Below, in pieces: positions 42,758 through 52,207 of a stretch of DNA of 64,000 nt. The translations under genes were made by a program, and so were the position numbers. The stretch comes from Microlunatus phosphovorus NM-1 (GTDB lineage: Bacteria; Actinomycetota; Actinomycetes; Propionibacteriales; Propionibacteriaceae): assembly GCF_000270245.1 (NCBI RefSeq), contig NC_015635.1, forward strand, positions 3,286,001 to 3,350,000, written 5' to 3'. The notes below the pieces were generated by a model that made no database searches, was not told where the DNA came from, and worked only from the letters and a program-made list of their open reading frames with translations. How positions within the stretch are numbered: the stretch's first letter is position 1; each line of letters begins with the position of its first letter.

Positions 42758-43489
42758 CGCCGCAGGATGAATCGTCGACTCGTGCATCGCCGAGCCGATC
42801 CACCGAACGATCGAGCCGGGGCCGGCGAGCTGCAGAGTGCCCGGCTGCTCCGGCAACCGGTCGCCGAGCCGAGTGAGGCTGTCGAGGCAGCGATTGCTAC
42901 CCAGGACCGCAGGGCCGACCCGGGCGGCCGGTGAGAGGTCGAGATCCTCGACCAGCAAGGGCTGGCCGGCGTAGGTCGCCCGCGTCGAGACGAACAGGCT
43001 GCCGCCTGCCTCACCGGAGCGACCGAAGACGAGCGACTCCCGCAGGGTGGCCGAGGTGTTGCGCTCGAGCACAAGAGTGGTCGAGCGCAGCACCTCCGCG
43101 CCCGTGGCGACGACGAAGGGCTCGCCGAGCCAGGTCAGCTGCGCACCATCGGCCAGCTGTACGTGGGCGTCCCAGCGCGCCGACCCGCCACGCATGTCGT
43201 AAGCCACGGTGCCAGCGACCTCGAGGACCTCCAATGCGAGGTCGCCGCGCACGTCGATCTCGATGCGTACGTGATCACCGGAAAGCAGCAGCGCCTGGGT
43301 CGCCACCAGCGCGACCCGGATCGTGCGCGGATCATTGGTACGCAGTCTCCGGGCCGCCAGCGGTCCGTGGCTCAGCCGGCACCCGGCCGGCGTCACCGCG
43401 ATGCGAGTGACCTGCGTGCGGCTGGCCCCAGTGAGCCCGGGCTCAGTGGACTCAGTGCGCGTGGACTCAGTGCGCGTGGACGTGACCAT
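42740..43489 (-). CDS. ureD: urease accessory protein UreD (UreH)
   Basis: 249 residues from ATG 43489 (MVTSTRTES), which overlaps the end of ureG by 23 bp. The N-terminus has an [12 protein letters not shown] low-complexity run, then the UreD core: [10 protein letters not shown]-type strands ([15 protein letters not shown]), [36 protein letters not shown]. UreD scaffolds UreF-UreG on apo-urease for nickel insertion. The stop codon lies inside a diverged copy of the 52-bp repeat, so the C-terminus may have been remodelled by it. Confidence 0.9.
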   Translation of the reverse strand: MVTSTRTESTRTESTEPGLTGASRTQVTRIAVTPAGCRLSHGPLAARRLRTNDPRTIRVALVATQALLLSGDHVRIEIDVRGDLALEVLEVAGTVAYDMRGGSARWDAHVQLADGAQLTWLGEPFVVATGAEVLRSTTLVLERNTSATLRESLVFGRSGEAGGSLFVSTRATYAGQPLLVEDLDLSPAARVGPAVLGSNRCLDSLTRLGDRLPEQPGTLQLAGPGSIVRWIGSAMHESTIHPAAAASQG

Positions 43490-44237
43490 CGCTCGCCGCG
43501 TGAATGTGACTCGTGCCGTCGGCGTGGGTGTGGGGTGCCATCGGCCCAGGGTCGGTCGGAATGTGCGCACCAGCGCGATGCAGAACGAGCATCGAACGTA
43601 CCCAGTCGGCGAGGGCGGCAACAGAACCTGGATCGGTCCGGGAGAGCGCGAGAACCGGTCGACCATCCCGGGCCGCCGAGGCGTCGGCCACCATCTGCTC
43701 GACATCGACGCCGACATACGGAGCCAGGTCCGTCTTGTTGACGACGAGCAGATCCGCTCGGGCGATGCCCGGTCCACCCTTGCGGGCCACGTCGCCGCCG
43801 CCGGCTACGTCGAGGACGAAGAGCTGCGCGTCGACCAGGGCCGGCGAGAACGTGGCCGTGAGGTTGTCGCCGCCGGACTCGACGAGCACGACATCCAGCG
43901 GCGTCCCCACGCCGGCGTAGTCCACCTCGAGGGTCTCCACCGCGATCAGGTTCGGGGTCACATCGTCCCGGATCGCGGTGTGCGGGCAGGCGCCGGTCTC
44001 GACGGCACGGATCCGGTCCTCGGCCAGGATGCCCTCCGACCGCAGGAAACGGGCGTCCTCGTCGGTGTAGATGTCATTGGTGATCACCCCGAGCTCGAAC
44101 TCGGCCGACAGGGCTCGGCACAGGGTCGCGATCAGCGAGCTCTTGCCGGTGCCGACCGGACCGGCCACCCCCAGCCGCAGCGAGCGGGTCGATCCTGGCG
44201 TGGAAGGAGTGTTGTCGGACGGAGTCTGGTCAGGCAT
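43467..44237 (-). CDS. ureG: urease accessory GTPase UreG
   Basis: 256 residues. P-loop GPVGTGKSS at 26-34, nickel-binding CPH in [27 protein letters not shown] and the specificity motif [12 protein letters not shown]. It hydrolyses GTP to drive nickel delivery. The C-terminus carries a His-rich tail ([20 protein letters not shown]) that probably stores nickel; such tails are usually N-terminal in UreG, so the position is notable. Overlaps ureF by 8 bp and ureD by 23 bp. Confidence 0.95.
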   Translation of the reverse strand: MPDQTPSDNTPSTPGSTRSLRLGVAGPVGTGKSSLIATLCRALSAEFELGVITNDIYTDEDARFLRSEGILAEDRIRAVETGACPHTAIRDDVTPNLIAVETLEVDYAGVGTPLDVVLVESGGDNLTATFSPALVDAQLFVLDVAGGGDVARKGGPGIARADLLVVNKTDLAPYVGVDVEQMVADASAARDGRPVLALSRTDPGSVAALADWVRSMLVLHRAGAHIPTDPGPMAPHTHADGTSHIHAASDGHVHAH

Positions 44238-44928
44238 GGAACAACCTCATTCTCTGGGTGGCATGGGCTTCGGCGTAGCAGTCGACCATGGGTGCGCCGC
44301 ACGCCGGGATCTCCTCGCCATCGGTCAGGTTCACCACGGCCGCGACGACCTCCTCCATAGCGGGATGCAGATCCATCAGCCAGCCCGCCGCGTCCGCCGG
44401 ACCGACCGGCAAGAGTTTGAGCGAGGCGGCCACGACCGTCTGTGCATCGTCGTACGCGACCAGTCTCACCACCTGCGCCGCGCTGAGGCCGGTCACCGCA
44501 CCGATCACCCCGAGAACGACCGGCCGGGCCAGTTCGGCATCGCGCGGCAGGTGGTCGAGCACCGCGGGCCAGATCCGCTCGGCCAAGCGCAGATAACCGC
44601 GGCCGATCCGTTCCGAGGCGGCCCGCAGCGCGCGGCTTGGAGTCCGGGCGGCCCAGTGCGGTACGACGGTGAGCGGATCGCCGCCGGTCAGCGCCAGCTG
44701 GCGGGCGACGACGGCAGCACCGGCCTCGACCCGTACGACGGTCTGCAGCCGACTACGCGCGTACGCCGCCACCTCGCCCAGTGCCCGACCGTCGCCCGGT
44801 CTCGCGCACCCCAATCCAGCACGGACCGCAGCCTCCAGCCCCGCCGACTGAGTGTGGCCGCCGGTGGGCAGCCTGGCATCGGCGAGCATCAGCGCCACCA
44901 ACTCCGGCGAGCTCCCTGCGTGTGTCAC
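44230..44928 (-). CDS. ureF: urease accessory protein UreF
   Basis: 232 residues from GTG 44928, all-helical. Family blocks: [18 protein letters not shown] near the N-terminus and [16 protein letters not shown] near the C-terminus. UreF bridges UreD and UreG and gates GTPase activity. A TTG at 44943 would add five residues. Last residues overlap the ureG start, consistent with tight coupling. Confidence 0.9.
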   Translation of the reverse strand: MTHAGSSPELVALMLADARLPTGGHTQSAGLEAAVRAGLGCARPGDGRALGEVAAYARSRLQTVVRVEAGAAVVARQLALTGGDPLTVVPHWAARTPSRALRAASERIGRGYLRLAERIWPAVLDHLPRDAELARPVVLGVIGAVTGLSAAQVVRLVAYDDAQTVVAASLKLLPVGPADAAGWLMDLHPAMEEVVAAVVNLTDGEEIPACGAPMVDCYAEAHATQRMRLFHA

Positions 44929-44947
44929 GATCCCCGGCGCCAAGGCT

Positions 44948-46666
44948 TCAGAACATCGAGTACAGCTGGGCCAGGGGCAGCCGGTCGGCGGGAGCCGGCT
45001 CGATCAGCTCCCCGTCGACGGTGATCGCGAACGTCTCCGCGTCGATCACGATCTCCGGCAACGCGCTGTTGTTGCGCATGTCGGCCTTCCCGACAGCTCG
45101 GGTGGGCTGGACCGGCAGCAACGTACGACGCAGTCCGAGACGCTCGGTGATGCCGTCGTCGAGCGCCGCGGGCGCGACCCAGGACACCGACCGGTCGGCG
45201 CCGGTGGTGTCGGCGAACGAGGGCCGCATCAACACCGGCTGCGGAGTCGGGATGGAGGCATTCGGGTCGCCCAGCGCCGCCCAGGCGATCGCGCCGCCCT
45301 TGATCACCGCCGACGGGCGTACCCCGAAGAACTTCGGCTCCCACAGGGTCAGATCGGCGAGCTTGCCCGCCTCGACCGAGCCGACGGTGTGGTCGATGCC
45401 GTGGGCGATGGCCGGGTTGATGGTGTACTTCGCGACATACCGGCGGGCCCGCTCGTTGTCGGCCGGCAGCGACTCCCCCGTCACGACTCCGCCCAATCGG
45501 CCGCGACGTGCCTTCATCACATGGGCGACCTGCCAGGTGCGGGTGATGACCTCGCCGATCCGGCCCATCGCCTGCGCATCGGAGGAGGTGATCGAGATGG
45601 CGCCCAAGTCGTGCAGAACGTCCTCGGCCGCGATCGTGGTCGCGCGGATGCGAGACTCGGCAAACGCCAGATCCTCGGGCACGTCGGGCGACAGATGGTG
45701 GCAGACCATCAGCATGTCGAGGTGCTCGGCGACGGTGTTGACCGTGTGCGGCAGCGTCGGGTTGGTCGAGCCGGGCAGCACGTTGGGATCCGCGGCGAGG
45801 GTGAGGATGTCCGGCGCATGGCCGCCACCGGCGCCTTCGATGTGGAACGCGCTGATCGACCGGCCCGCGATCGCGCGCCGCGTCGACTCGACGTACCCGG
45901 CCTCGTTCAGCGAGTCCGAGTGCAGCGCTACTTGGAGCCCCCACTCCCCTGCCGCGGTGAGGGCCGCGTCGACCGCCGCTGGAGTCGACCCCCAGTCCTC
46001 GTGCACCTTGTAGCCACCGGCGCCGGCGAGCGCCTGCTCGGCCAGTGCCTCGGTGGAGACGGTGTTTCCCTTGGCGAGCAGCAGGACATTGACCGGCAGC
46101 GGATCGAGCGCCCGGTGGATGTTGGCGAGATGCCAGGCACCGGGGGTGACGGTGGTCGCCTTGGAACCCTCCGACGGTCCGGTGCCGCCGCCGATCACGG
46201 TGGTGATCCCGGTGGCCAGCGCTTCGTGGACCTGTGAGGGCGAGAGCAGATGGACGTGCGAGTCGATCGCGCCCGCGGTCAAGATCTTGCCCTCGCCGGC
46301 GATGACATCGGTGGCCGGCCCGATGGGCAGCTCCGGATGGACGCCGTCGGCGATGTCGGGATTGCCGGCCCGGCCGAGCGCCACGATCCGGCCGTCCCGG
46401 ATGCCGACATCGGCCTTCACGATGCCCCACCAGTCCAGCACCAGCGCATTGGTGACGACCGTGTCCAGGGCTCCGTCGGCGCGGGTCGTCATGCCCTGGG
46501 CCATCGACTCCCGGATCGACTTCCCGCCGCCGAAGACGACCTCCTCGCCGCCGACGGTCAGGTCGCGTTCGATCTCGATCCACAGATCGGTGTCACCCAG
46601 GCGGATCTGGTCGCCGGCGGTCGCGCCGTACAGGGCGGCGTACGCAGCGCGAGTGATCTGGACCAT
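44948..46666 (-). CDS. ureC: urease alpha subunit
   Basis: 572 residues, normal size. Nickel ligands: HVHLLSP (residues near 135-141), the carbamylated lysine in [10 protein letters not shown] near 218, the HSD region ([20 protein letters not shown]) and the flap histidine in [20 protein letters not shown]. It hydrolyses urea to ammonia and carbamate. Its ATG shares one base with the stop of the gamma-beta gene (TGATG). Operon order is ureAB-C-F-G-D. Confidence 0.97.
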   Translation of the reverse strand: MVQITRAAYAALYGATAGDQIRLGDTDLWIEIERDLTVGGEEVVFGGGKSIRESMAQGMTTRADGALDTVVTNALVLDWWGIVKADVGIRDGRIVALGRAGNPDIADGVHPELPIGPATDVIAGEGKILTAGAIDSHVHLLSPSQVHEALATGITTVIGGGTGPSEGSKATTVTPGAWHLANIHRALDPLPVNVLLLAKGNTVSTEALAEQALAGAGGYKVHEDWGSTPAAVDAALTAAGEWGLQVALHSDSLNEAGYVESTRRAIAGRSISAFHIEGAGGGHAPDILTLAADPNVLPGSTNPTLPHTVNTVAEHLDMLMVCHHLSPDVPEDLAFAESRIRATTIAAEDVLHDLGAISITSSDAQAMGRIGEVITRTWQVAHVMKARRGRLGGVVTGESLPADNERARRYVAKYTINPAIAHGIDHTVGSVEAGKLADLTLWEPKFFGVRPSAVIKGGAIAWAALGDPNASIPTPQPVLMRPSFADTTGADRSVSWVAPAALDDGITERLGLRRTLLPVQPTRAVGKADMRNNSALPEIVIDAETFAITVDGELIEPAPADRLPLAQLYSMF

Positions 46667-47298
46667 CAGAGCTGGACCTCCGCGGGAGTCTTGCCGGGCT
46701 GGATCCCTGGCACGCGACGCGCGCCCGCGAGGGCCACGGCGACGACCTCACGGGAGGCGCCGGGCTCGAACCGTCGCGACGTACCGGCGGGTATGTCGAG
46801 CCGGAAGCCCCGAGCCGCCTCCCGGTCGAAGGCCAGGGCTGCATTCGCATCCGGCAGATGCAGGTGCGAGCCGACCTGGATGGGTCGGTCCCCGATGTTC
46901 TCGATCACCAGGACGATCATGTCCCGGCCCTGATTGAGGACCACCTCTCCCTCACCGGTCCGCACGCCACCGGGGATGTCGGCCGGTTCGATACCGGCAC
47001 CGACCGGGTCATGGATCGTGACCAGCTTGCGGCCGTCGGGGAACGTCGCCTCGACCTGGACCTCGGCCAGCATGCCCGCGACACCGTCCATCACATCGCC
47101 AGGGCCGAGCACCTCGCGGCCTTCCTCCATCAGGTCGGCGACCAGGGCACCCTCGCGAGCCCGCTCGATCACCCAGGTCGAGAGCAGGGCGACGGCCTCC
47201 GGGTAGTTGAGACGGACACCGCGCGCGAGCCGATCACGGGCCACCATGCCGGCGACCGACAGCAGCAGCTTCTCGGTCTCCGCGGGGGTGAGATGCAC
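46666..47298 (-). CDS. ureAB: urease gamma-beta fusion subunit
   Basis: 210 residues from GTG 47298 ([17 protein letters not shown]). The first 100 residues are a full gamma subunit ([43 protein letters not shown]). The rest is a beta subunit ([57 protein letters not shown]). Fused gamma-beta urease chains are known from some actinobacteria and Helicobacter. GGAG eight bases ahead of the GTG supports this start. First gene of the operon; no urea transporter is adjacent. Confidence 0.93.
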   Translation of the reverse strand: MHLTPAETEKLLLSVAGMVARDRLARGVRLNYPEAVALLSTWVIERAREGALVADLMEEGREVLGPGDVMDGVAGMLAEVQVEATFPDGRKLVTIHDPVGAGIEPADIPGGVRTGEGEVVLNQGRDMIVLVIENIGDRPIQVGSHLHLPDANAALAFDREAARGFRLDIPAGTSRRFEPGASREVVAVALAGARRVPGIQPGKTPAEVQL

Positions 47299-47410
47299 GT
47301 TGATGCTCCTGTCCGACGACCTGGACCGCCGGGCGGCCTCGCTGTGACGCGATGATAGGCAGCTTCGATTACGCCGATGTGACGCTTGCGACGGTCGCAC
47401 CTGGTCAGGG

Positions 47411-48229
47411 TTACCCCATCTCAGCGAACGTCAGCAGCGTGATGCTCGGGCGATGGTCACGCACCCACGGCGCGCCGGCGAGCCTCCGCATCGCTGGATT
47501 GGCCCAGACACCTCGCCCCGGTGGCAGCAGCACGTCACGGACCGAAGCGACGCCGGGAATGACGTCGGTCAGGCGGGCGGCCTCGGAGACCGTCTGGGCA
47601 TGCGGCATGGGCGGGGCGACATACCGATCGGAGAGCTTGACCTTGCCCTTGACCGTCATCGTGCTGAACCAGGCCGGGATGGCGTCATAGACCAAGCGCC
47701 CACCGGGGAAGCGCGCGGCCAGGTCGGCGATGAGCGCGTGCACCTCGTCCTTGGGCAGATACATGAACAGTCCCTCGGCGGTGATCAGCGCCGGGCCGGC
47801 GGCGACCTCCTCCAGCCACGTGTCGTCCAGGGCCGACCGTCCGATCCGAGTGATCGCCTGCTCCTCGGGAAGCAGCCGTCGCTGCGCGTCGACGACCTCG
47901 GGCAGATCGACGGAATACCACGCCACGTCTGGCCGGCCCAACCGCCAGTACGTCGTCTGCAGCCCCTCACCGAGTGCGACCACTGGCCCGCGAGGGTGCC
48001 CGGCGAGGAAGTCGGCGATCACCGTGTCGAAAGCCAGCGCGCGGAGCGGATGGGACTGACTCAGCTTCCCGAAGCGCTGGAAGTCCTCGCCGGAGTCCTG
48101 GAGAGTCCGATACAGGCGGACCGCCTCCGGATCGACCAGATACGAGCCGGGTCGCATCGCCTCCTCGGCTCGGTTCCGCAGTGTCCACAGGGTGGTCTCC
48201 GGCACACCGCTCAGGTCCACACCAGCCAT
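47411..48229 (-). CDS. class I methyltransferase, leucine carboxyl methyltransferase-like (PPM family)
   Basis: 272 residues of the LCM/PPM family, common as O-methyltransferases near polyketide or siderophore genes: [54 protein letters not shown] and [17 protein letters not shown]. The SAM site is in the [12 protein letters not shown] segment. A strong ribosome site (AGGAGCGGAG) directly precedes the ATG, and a perfect 16-bp palindrome resembling a DtxR/IdeR iron box lies 14 bp upstream of it. The target is unknown, but iron control suggests a metallophore or iron-stress role. Confidence 0.85.
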   Translation of the reverse strand: MAGVDLSGVPETTLWTLRNRAEEAMRPGSYLVDPEAVRLYRTLQDSGEDFQRFGKLSQSHPLRALAFDTVIADFLAGHPRGPVVALGEGLQTTYWRLGRPDVAWYSVDLPEVVDAQRRLLPEEQAITRIGRSALDDTWLEEVAAGPALITAEGLFMYLPKDEVHALIADLAARFPGGRLVYDAIPAWFSTMTVKGKVKLSDRYVAPPMPHAQTVSEAARLTDVIPGVASVRDVLLPPGRGVWANPAMRRLAGAPWVRDHRPSITLLTFAEMG

Positions 48230-48238
48230 CTCCGCTCC

Positions 48239-48258
48239 TGAGGTTAGGTATACCTAAC
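48239..48258 (-). promoter_or_regulatory. candidate DtxR/IdeR-type iron box before the methyltransferase
   Basis: GTTAGGTATACCTAAC (48243-48258) is a perfect palindrome. In the register TGAGGTTAGGTATACCTAA (48239-48257) it matches 15 of 19 positions of the DtxR/IdeR consensus TTAGGTTAGGCTAACCTAA. The TATACCT within it could be the -10 box, so an iron-loaded repressor would block transcription. Confidence 0.6.
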
Positions 48259-48322
48259 TCTATCGCTGTGCCGGCCGACTAGCCACCGACTAACCATGCT
48301 CAGCCAGTGCCCGTGACAAACG

Positions 48323-48378
48323 CGTGGCTCAACGGCCGTTCGTGGCGCGACACGCCACTCAGCCGGCATTGAGCCACG
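48323..48378. terminator. nested inverted repeat downstream of the nucleotidyltransferase gene
   Basis: Outer arms CGTGGCTCAA (48323-48332) and TTGAGCCACG (48369-48378) enclose an inner hairpin GTGGCG/CGCCAC (48342-48347, 48353-48358). On the minus strand it lies about 40 bases after the nucleotidyltransferase stop and is followed by CGTTTGT, so it may end that transcript. Confidence 0.5.
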
Positions 48379-48415
48379 AGGATGTCACTCGTCGCCCTTT
48401 CATCGGCTGACGCCA

Positions 48416-49207
48416 CTATGTCCAGCCCCAGTGGCGCCGCTGGGCGTCGATGGCCCAGATGTTGATCCTGTCCAGGGCAGCGGTCTCGGGCAGCGGCGTG
48501 CCGCCCTCGTCAAGCAGCCTGCGTACCCGGACCTCCACAGCGGCGATCTCGGACGACACCTCCGCGCGAGGCACCTCACCGCGTTTGACGGCCAGGACGC
48601 GTGCTCGCTGCTCGGACGGCAACGGCAGGGTGAGTGTGCCGGTCGCGGCGATCTCCAGTCCCTGGTAGGCCAGCCGCAGCGCATGGCTGCCGTACTTGAC
48701 GTCCCAGCCATACCTCTCGATCAGTTCAGGCCGGTTGGGCACGTTGCGCTTCGATTGGCCGAGCATCCGCTCGTGCTGAGACTGCATATAGCCGAGAAAC
48801 CTCTCGACAGCTTGCTGGGACAAGAACGCCGAACGCATCGCCCGCAACTCCTCGCCGAGCGGAGTCACCACGATCAGCGACTCCTCGGGCGCGAACAGCG
48901 GCAGCATCACCGTCGGGTTGCCCTTGATCGCCAGCAGCAAATACTTCCGCAGGGAGTAGAGGATCAGATCCGTATCACCGTGCCCGCTGCGCGCGCCTTC
49001 GGGCTGAGTACGCCAGACGTAGTCGTCACGGTGCTCCTCGACACCCAGGACGTACGACGGGGGTTCGATGTAGACGCCCATCTCGTCATGGTCGTCGGTG
49101 CCTTCGATGGCGATGCCGTGTACGCCGCTGCCGACGACCGACCGCAGGATCTCGCCGCCGAGCGCGACCGCCGGATCGCCGTACTCCACGTTGGGTGCGT
49201 CGCTCAT
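48416..49207 (-). CDS. nucleotidyltransferase-superfamily protein (YcgL/MNT type)
   Basis: 263 residues. The MNT-type signature is SVVGSGVHGIAIEGTDDHDE, where GSG...DDHD carries the two metal-binding acids, followed by MGVYIEPP. A C-terminal helical part contains KYGSHALRLAYQGLEIAATG, as in the predicted nucleotidyltransferase family that also occurs on phages. GGGAGG about eight bases ahead of ATG 49207 fixes the start; upstream codons are open but unrelated. The target may be a small molecule or a tRNA-like end; the function is not known. Confidence 0.75.
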   Translation of the reverse strand: MSDAPNVEYGDPAVALGGEILRSVVGSGVHGIAIEGTDDHDEMGVYIEPPSYVLGVEEHRDDYVWRTQPEGARSGHGDTDLILYSLRKYLLLAIKGNPTVMLPLFAPEESLIVVTPLGEELRAMRSAFLSQQAVERFLGYMQSQHERMLGQSKRNVPNRPELIERYGWDVKYGSHALRLAYQGLEIAATGTLTLPLPSEQRARVLAVKRGEVPRAEVSSEIAAVEVRVRRLLDEGGTPLPETAALDRINIWAIDAQRRHWGWT

Positions 49208-49296
49208 GGCGTCACCCTCCCATCCATCAGGAGAGTCCGGCGAGCCGATATGCGACCAACTGCCGGCGCAGCGACATTGAGACGCGCATCCGCCGA

Positions 49297-50292
49297 TCAG
49301 AAGACGACGGTCCACCCCTCCCGTGCCTCGGCCTGGGTGTAGGCGACACCGTGGACCTTCAATCCGTCGGGATCGAGCAGCGTGATCAAGCCACCCTTGT
49401 TGCCGAGCGCTGCCGGCGGCCGCATCTCGACCTGCAGGACCGCTCCGGCCACGAGGCTGACCGCGGGCAGCGGGGACTTGTTCTTGAGCCGATCGGCCAG
49501 CGTCCAGCCGGCCAAGGAGATGTCGGTGTCGCTGCTATTGAGCAGGGTCACCACCTCGCGCTCCGGTGCCGGGCCTACCGGGTTGACGAGGGCTCCGACG
49601 ATGCGTACCCGGCCGTCGCCAGCTCCGCCGGGCAGCTCGGCGATCCGATGCCCGGTCACGTCATCGGTGTGCCAGGCCTGGGACTGGAAGGCCAGGAAGA
49701 GGCCGACCCATTGATTCTCGCCGGGGAAGTGGATCAGCAGGCCGCCGTCCTGCCAGACGCCGTCGTCGCGAACGTACTGGCCGTCGTTGCCCTGGTTCAT
49801 GTGGACGTCGTGCACCCCGTTGCCCGGCCGGAAGCCGAACACCTTGTCGGGGACGCCCTGCTCCGGACCCCATCGCTCGCCGAAGGCATAGATCCGCGCG
49901 CTGGGGTCGGCGATCGCTCGTCCGACGAAATGGTCGATCCGGTCCGAGAGATCGTTGTCCGGCCCAGGGACGCTCGACGGCAAGGTCCGCATCGCCGCCC
50001 GGTCGACCACGTTCTGGCGGATGTAGTCCAACGCCACCCCGCCCGGTGTGCTGGGCACGAGATGGAAGCCGTCGGCGAACTCGGCCAGCGCCGACAGCAT
50101 CGGATGGGCAAGGTCCTCGACCACCAGATACAGCAGATCAGGCGGCGTCTGCGACGAACGTACGTTGACCGCCACCCGGTAACTGGTGCCGGCCGCCGCA
50201 ACCCGAACCTGATAGTGCGGCGTGTCCAGATCAGTCTCCACACTCCGGTCGACCGCCTGCCCGACCAGGACTCCATAGCTCTTCAGGGGCAT
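49297..50292 (-). CDS. DUF2278 protein with C-terminal lamin-tail-like domain
   Basis: 331 residues. The DUF2278 part (about 1-225) has the characteristic FGFRPGNGVHDVHMNQGN and ENQWVGLFLAFQSQAWHT blocks; its Asp/His residues suggest a metal-dependent enzyme. The last 100 residues form a lamin-tail/beta-sandwich-like domain (REVVTLLNSSDTDISLAGWT, ADRLKNKSPL) often attached to nucleases and secreted proteins. No signal peptide. No partner is evident; the nucleotidyltransferase follows 89 bp on. Confidence 0.8.
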   Translation of the reverse strand: MPLKSYGVLVGQAVDRSVETDLDTPHYQVRVAAAGTSYRVAVNVRSSQTPPDLLYLVVEDLAHPMLSALAEFADGFHLVPSTPGGVALDYIRQNVVDRAAMRTLPSSVPGPDNDLSDRIDHFVGRAIADPSARIYAFGERWGPEQGVPDKVFGFRPGNGVHDVHMNQGNDGQYVRDDGVWQDGGLLIHFPGENQWVGLFLAFQSQAWHTDDVTGHRIAELPGGAGDGRVRIVGALVNPVGPAPEREVVTLLNSSDTDISLAGWTLADRLKNKSPLPAVSLVAGAVLQVEMRPPAALGNKGGLITLLDPDGLKVHGVAYTQAEAREGWTVVF

Positions 50293-50360
50293 CGCGACCT
50301 CCGGTTATGTCGAGCAGATGTCATCAGGAGGGCGCTCCGCAGCGCTGCGATACACCCCGA

Positions 50361-51755
50361 TCAGCGCATGCGTCGGTGTTTGCCGAGCAACCACTGCCAG
50401 ACATCGGGGCTGTTGAAGGCGAGGTCCCAGCTGTTGTGGGCTGAGGTGTTGAGATACCCGCTGTCCCCCGGGGACTCGTAGCTGACCTCGGTATAGCGCA
50501 GGTCGCGATGACCGAGTTCCCGAAGAAGCCTGACGTTGATCCGCGAGCCGTCGACCGGAGACACCGTGTCCTGGGCGGCGTGGAAGAACCACAGTGGCGT
50601 CTTCAGCGCGGGTCGCAGCTTGGCTCTGGTCGCCCGACCGGACATCCACTCGACCGTGCCTGCTTCCCGACCGCTCGGCAGCACCGTGCCCGCGAAGAGA
50701 TCCGGCTCGTCGAGCAGGAGCGCCAGCCCGCCCTCGGCGCCGCGGGAGAGTCCGACCACATACACGCGGTCCGGATCCACCCCGGGATTGCGACGGATCA
50801 CGTCGCGCACCAGGGCAGCCAGCAGGCGTCGCCGGTTGCGGGTCTGCCAGTGAATGCCGCCACCTTTGCCGGTCGCCTCGTCATAGCTGTCGTACGCGTC
50901 GAACACGGCCGGTGCTTGTGGCGCCACGACGTAGGCGTCCTCATGCTCGAGTACGCCGGTGGCGCCGCGGCTGGAGAGCACCTGGGCGAGATTGTCGGTT
51001 CCCACTTGGCCCGAGCCGTGCAGGAACAGCACGAGGGGCGCCCGGCGATGCCGCCGTGCCGGCCGGCGCAGTCGATAGTGCAGGACGTTCTTGCCGGAGC
51101 CTCCTGCGGAAGTCACCCCCGTGGCGAAACCGTGGAGATCCAGCTCCACGAGGGACTCCGCGGCTGCGCTGACATCCCAGCGGGACTCGTCGAGAAGGCC
51201 ACCGTCCGCACGCACCACGGCCGCCGTCCGCTCGACCGTCACGACCAGGGATGCACCGAGCGGCTCGGGCGTCTGCGTGGCCTGCACCCGTGGGCGCTGC
51301 ACGATCGTGCCGTCCGCCGCGTACTCGCGGAACAGCATCGGCTCGGTGTTGCCGGCGGTGAATCGGTACGGCTGTGGCAGCTTCTCGTCCAGACCCGCCA
51401 GCTCGAAGACGACATAGCGGCCGCCCGTGGTCTCGCCGACGGAAGCGCTGTCCCGGGTGTAGGCGCGAGTAATCGCCAGTGGCGTCGGGTTCGTATCCCC
51501 GACTTGGACGGTCAGCGAGAAGGATCTGGCCAAGTCCCGGCACCCGAGCAAGGTGACGCCTGTGTCGAGACAGACGGTCGTGATGCGGCTGCCGACCGGG
51601 GTGATGCGGGCGAGCAACCTCGACCCTTTCGCCGGCGACGGCCGGTGCTTGTGAACGGGCGTGGCTTCCGCCACCTGTTGCCCACCTCCGATCATCGTCG
51701 CTGCCGCCAGACCGGCTGCTCCGGTGACCAGAAACGCTCGTCGGCTGGGCTCCAT
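50361..51755 (-). CDS. Tat-exported esterase / prolyl-oligopeptidase-like hydrolase
   Basis: 464 residues. The N-terminus has a twin-arginine signal (PSRRAFLVTGAAGLAAATM). A beta-rich N-terminal domain of about 220 residues is followed by the alpha/beta hydrolase core: LVLFLHGSGQVGTDN, nucleophile in VVGLSRGAEGGLAL, acid in HAAQDTVSP and histidine in TSAHNSWDLAF. This layout is that of secreted feruloyl/acetyl-xylan esterase-like enzymes. It is transcribed alone, 68 bp before the DUF2278 gene. Exported folded, probably to degrade polysaccharide esters or polyesters. Confidence 0.85.
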   Translation of the reverse strand: MEPSRRAFLVTGAAGLAAATMIGGGQQVAEATPVHKHRPSPAKGSRLLARITPVGSRITTVCLDTGVTLLGCRDLARSFSLTVQVGDTNPTPLAITRAYTRDSASVGETTGGRYVVFELAGLDEKLPQPYRFTAGNTEPMLFREYAADGTIVQRPRVQATQTPEPLGASLVVTVERTAAVVRADGGLLDESRWDVSAAAESLVELDLHGFATGVTSAGGSGKNVLHYRLRRPARRHRRAPLVLFLHGSGQVGTDNLAQVLSSRGATGVLEHEDAYVVAPQAPAVFDAYDSYDEATGKGGGIHWQTRNRRRLLAALVRDVIRRNPGVDPDRVYVVGLSRGAEGGLALLLDEPDLFAGTVLPSGREAGTVEWMSGRATRAKLRPALKTPLWFFHAAQDTVSPVDGSRINVRLLRELGHRDLRYTEVSYESPGDSGYLNTSAHNSWDLAFNSPDVWQWLLGKHRRMR

Positions 51756-52207
51756 CGTCCGTCCTCCGGATCATTGGGTTCGGGTCCGGGCACGCTATCA
51801 GCCCTGCAACACCCGCTGAGGCCACGGGAGCAGGTCGAGGTCACGTGGACCCGCCTCGATCAGCTCGACGATCTCGGCTTCGCCCGCCGGCCGACCGGCC
51901 CAGGCGTCGACCCTGATCATCCGGCCGCACTGGCGCCACGTTTCGTGGACGTGTCCGAGCGTGTGCCGGCAACTGGTTTGCGAGCGAAGGAGCGACGGAA
52001 ATCGTCCTCTCGGTGCCGCTGAGGCGCGCGACACGCCGAGTGTGTGCCCGTGAGAGTCAAATTCCCATCACGAACAAATGTCGACCGAGATTGAAAGGTG
52101 CGCAGATGCAGCTTCAGTTCGCTGAAGCTACATCTGCGCACCTCTCGATCGGGCCAACGCGGGCATCGGCTTGGATGACGGTAGGAAACTCACGAAAGGG
52201 TCCTCCC
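51756..52207. other. gap with a possible gene relic and a palindromic repeat
   Basis: About 450 bp. On the minus strand, 51798-51920 reads MIRVDAWAGRPAGEAEIVEL and continues to LPWPQRVLQG, which is protein-like and could be the end of a lost gene, but it has no partner segment. The right part holds the second copy of the palindromic element (52091-52152) and the SDR ribosome site AAAGGG at 52195. Confidence 0.45.
52091..52152. repeat. REP-like palindromic element, copy 2
   Basis: AGGTGCGCAGATGCAGCTTC and GAAGCTACATCTGCGCACCT pair almost perfectly around AGTTCGCT, a ~22-bp stem. It is the reverse complement of the element at 8382-8435 with a better-preserved left arm. It lies between divergent genes upstream of the SDR gene. 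Confidence 0.75.

Noticed and set aside
51798-52034. 78-codon minus-strand frame
   Set aside because: Its last third looks protein-like but the first part does not, and there is no start signal or family; noted only as a possible relic.
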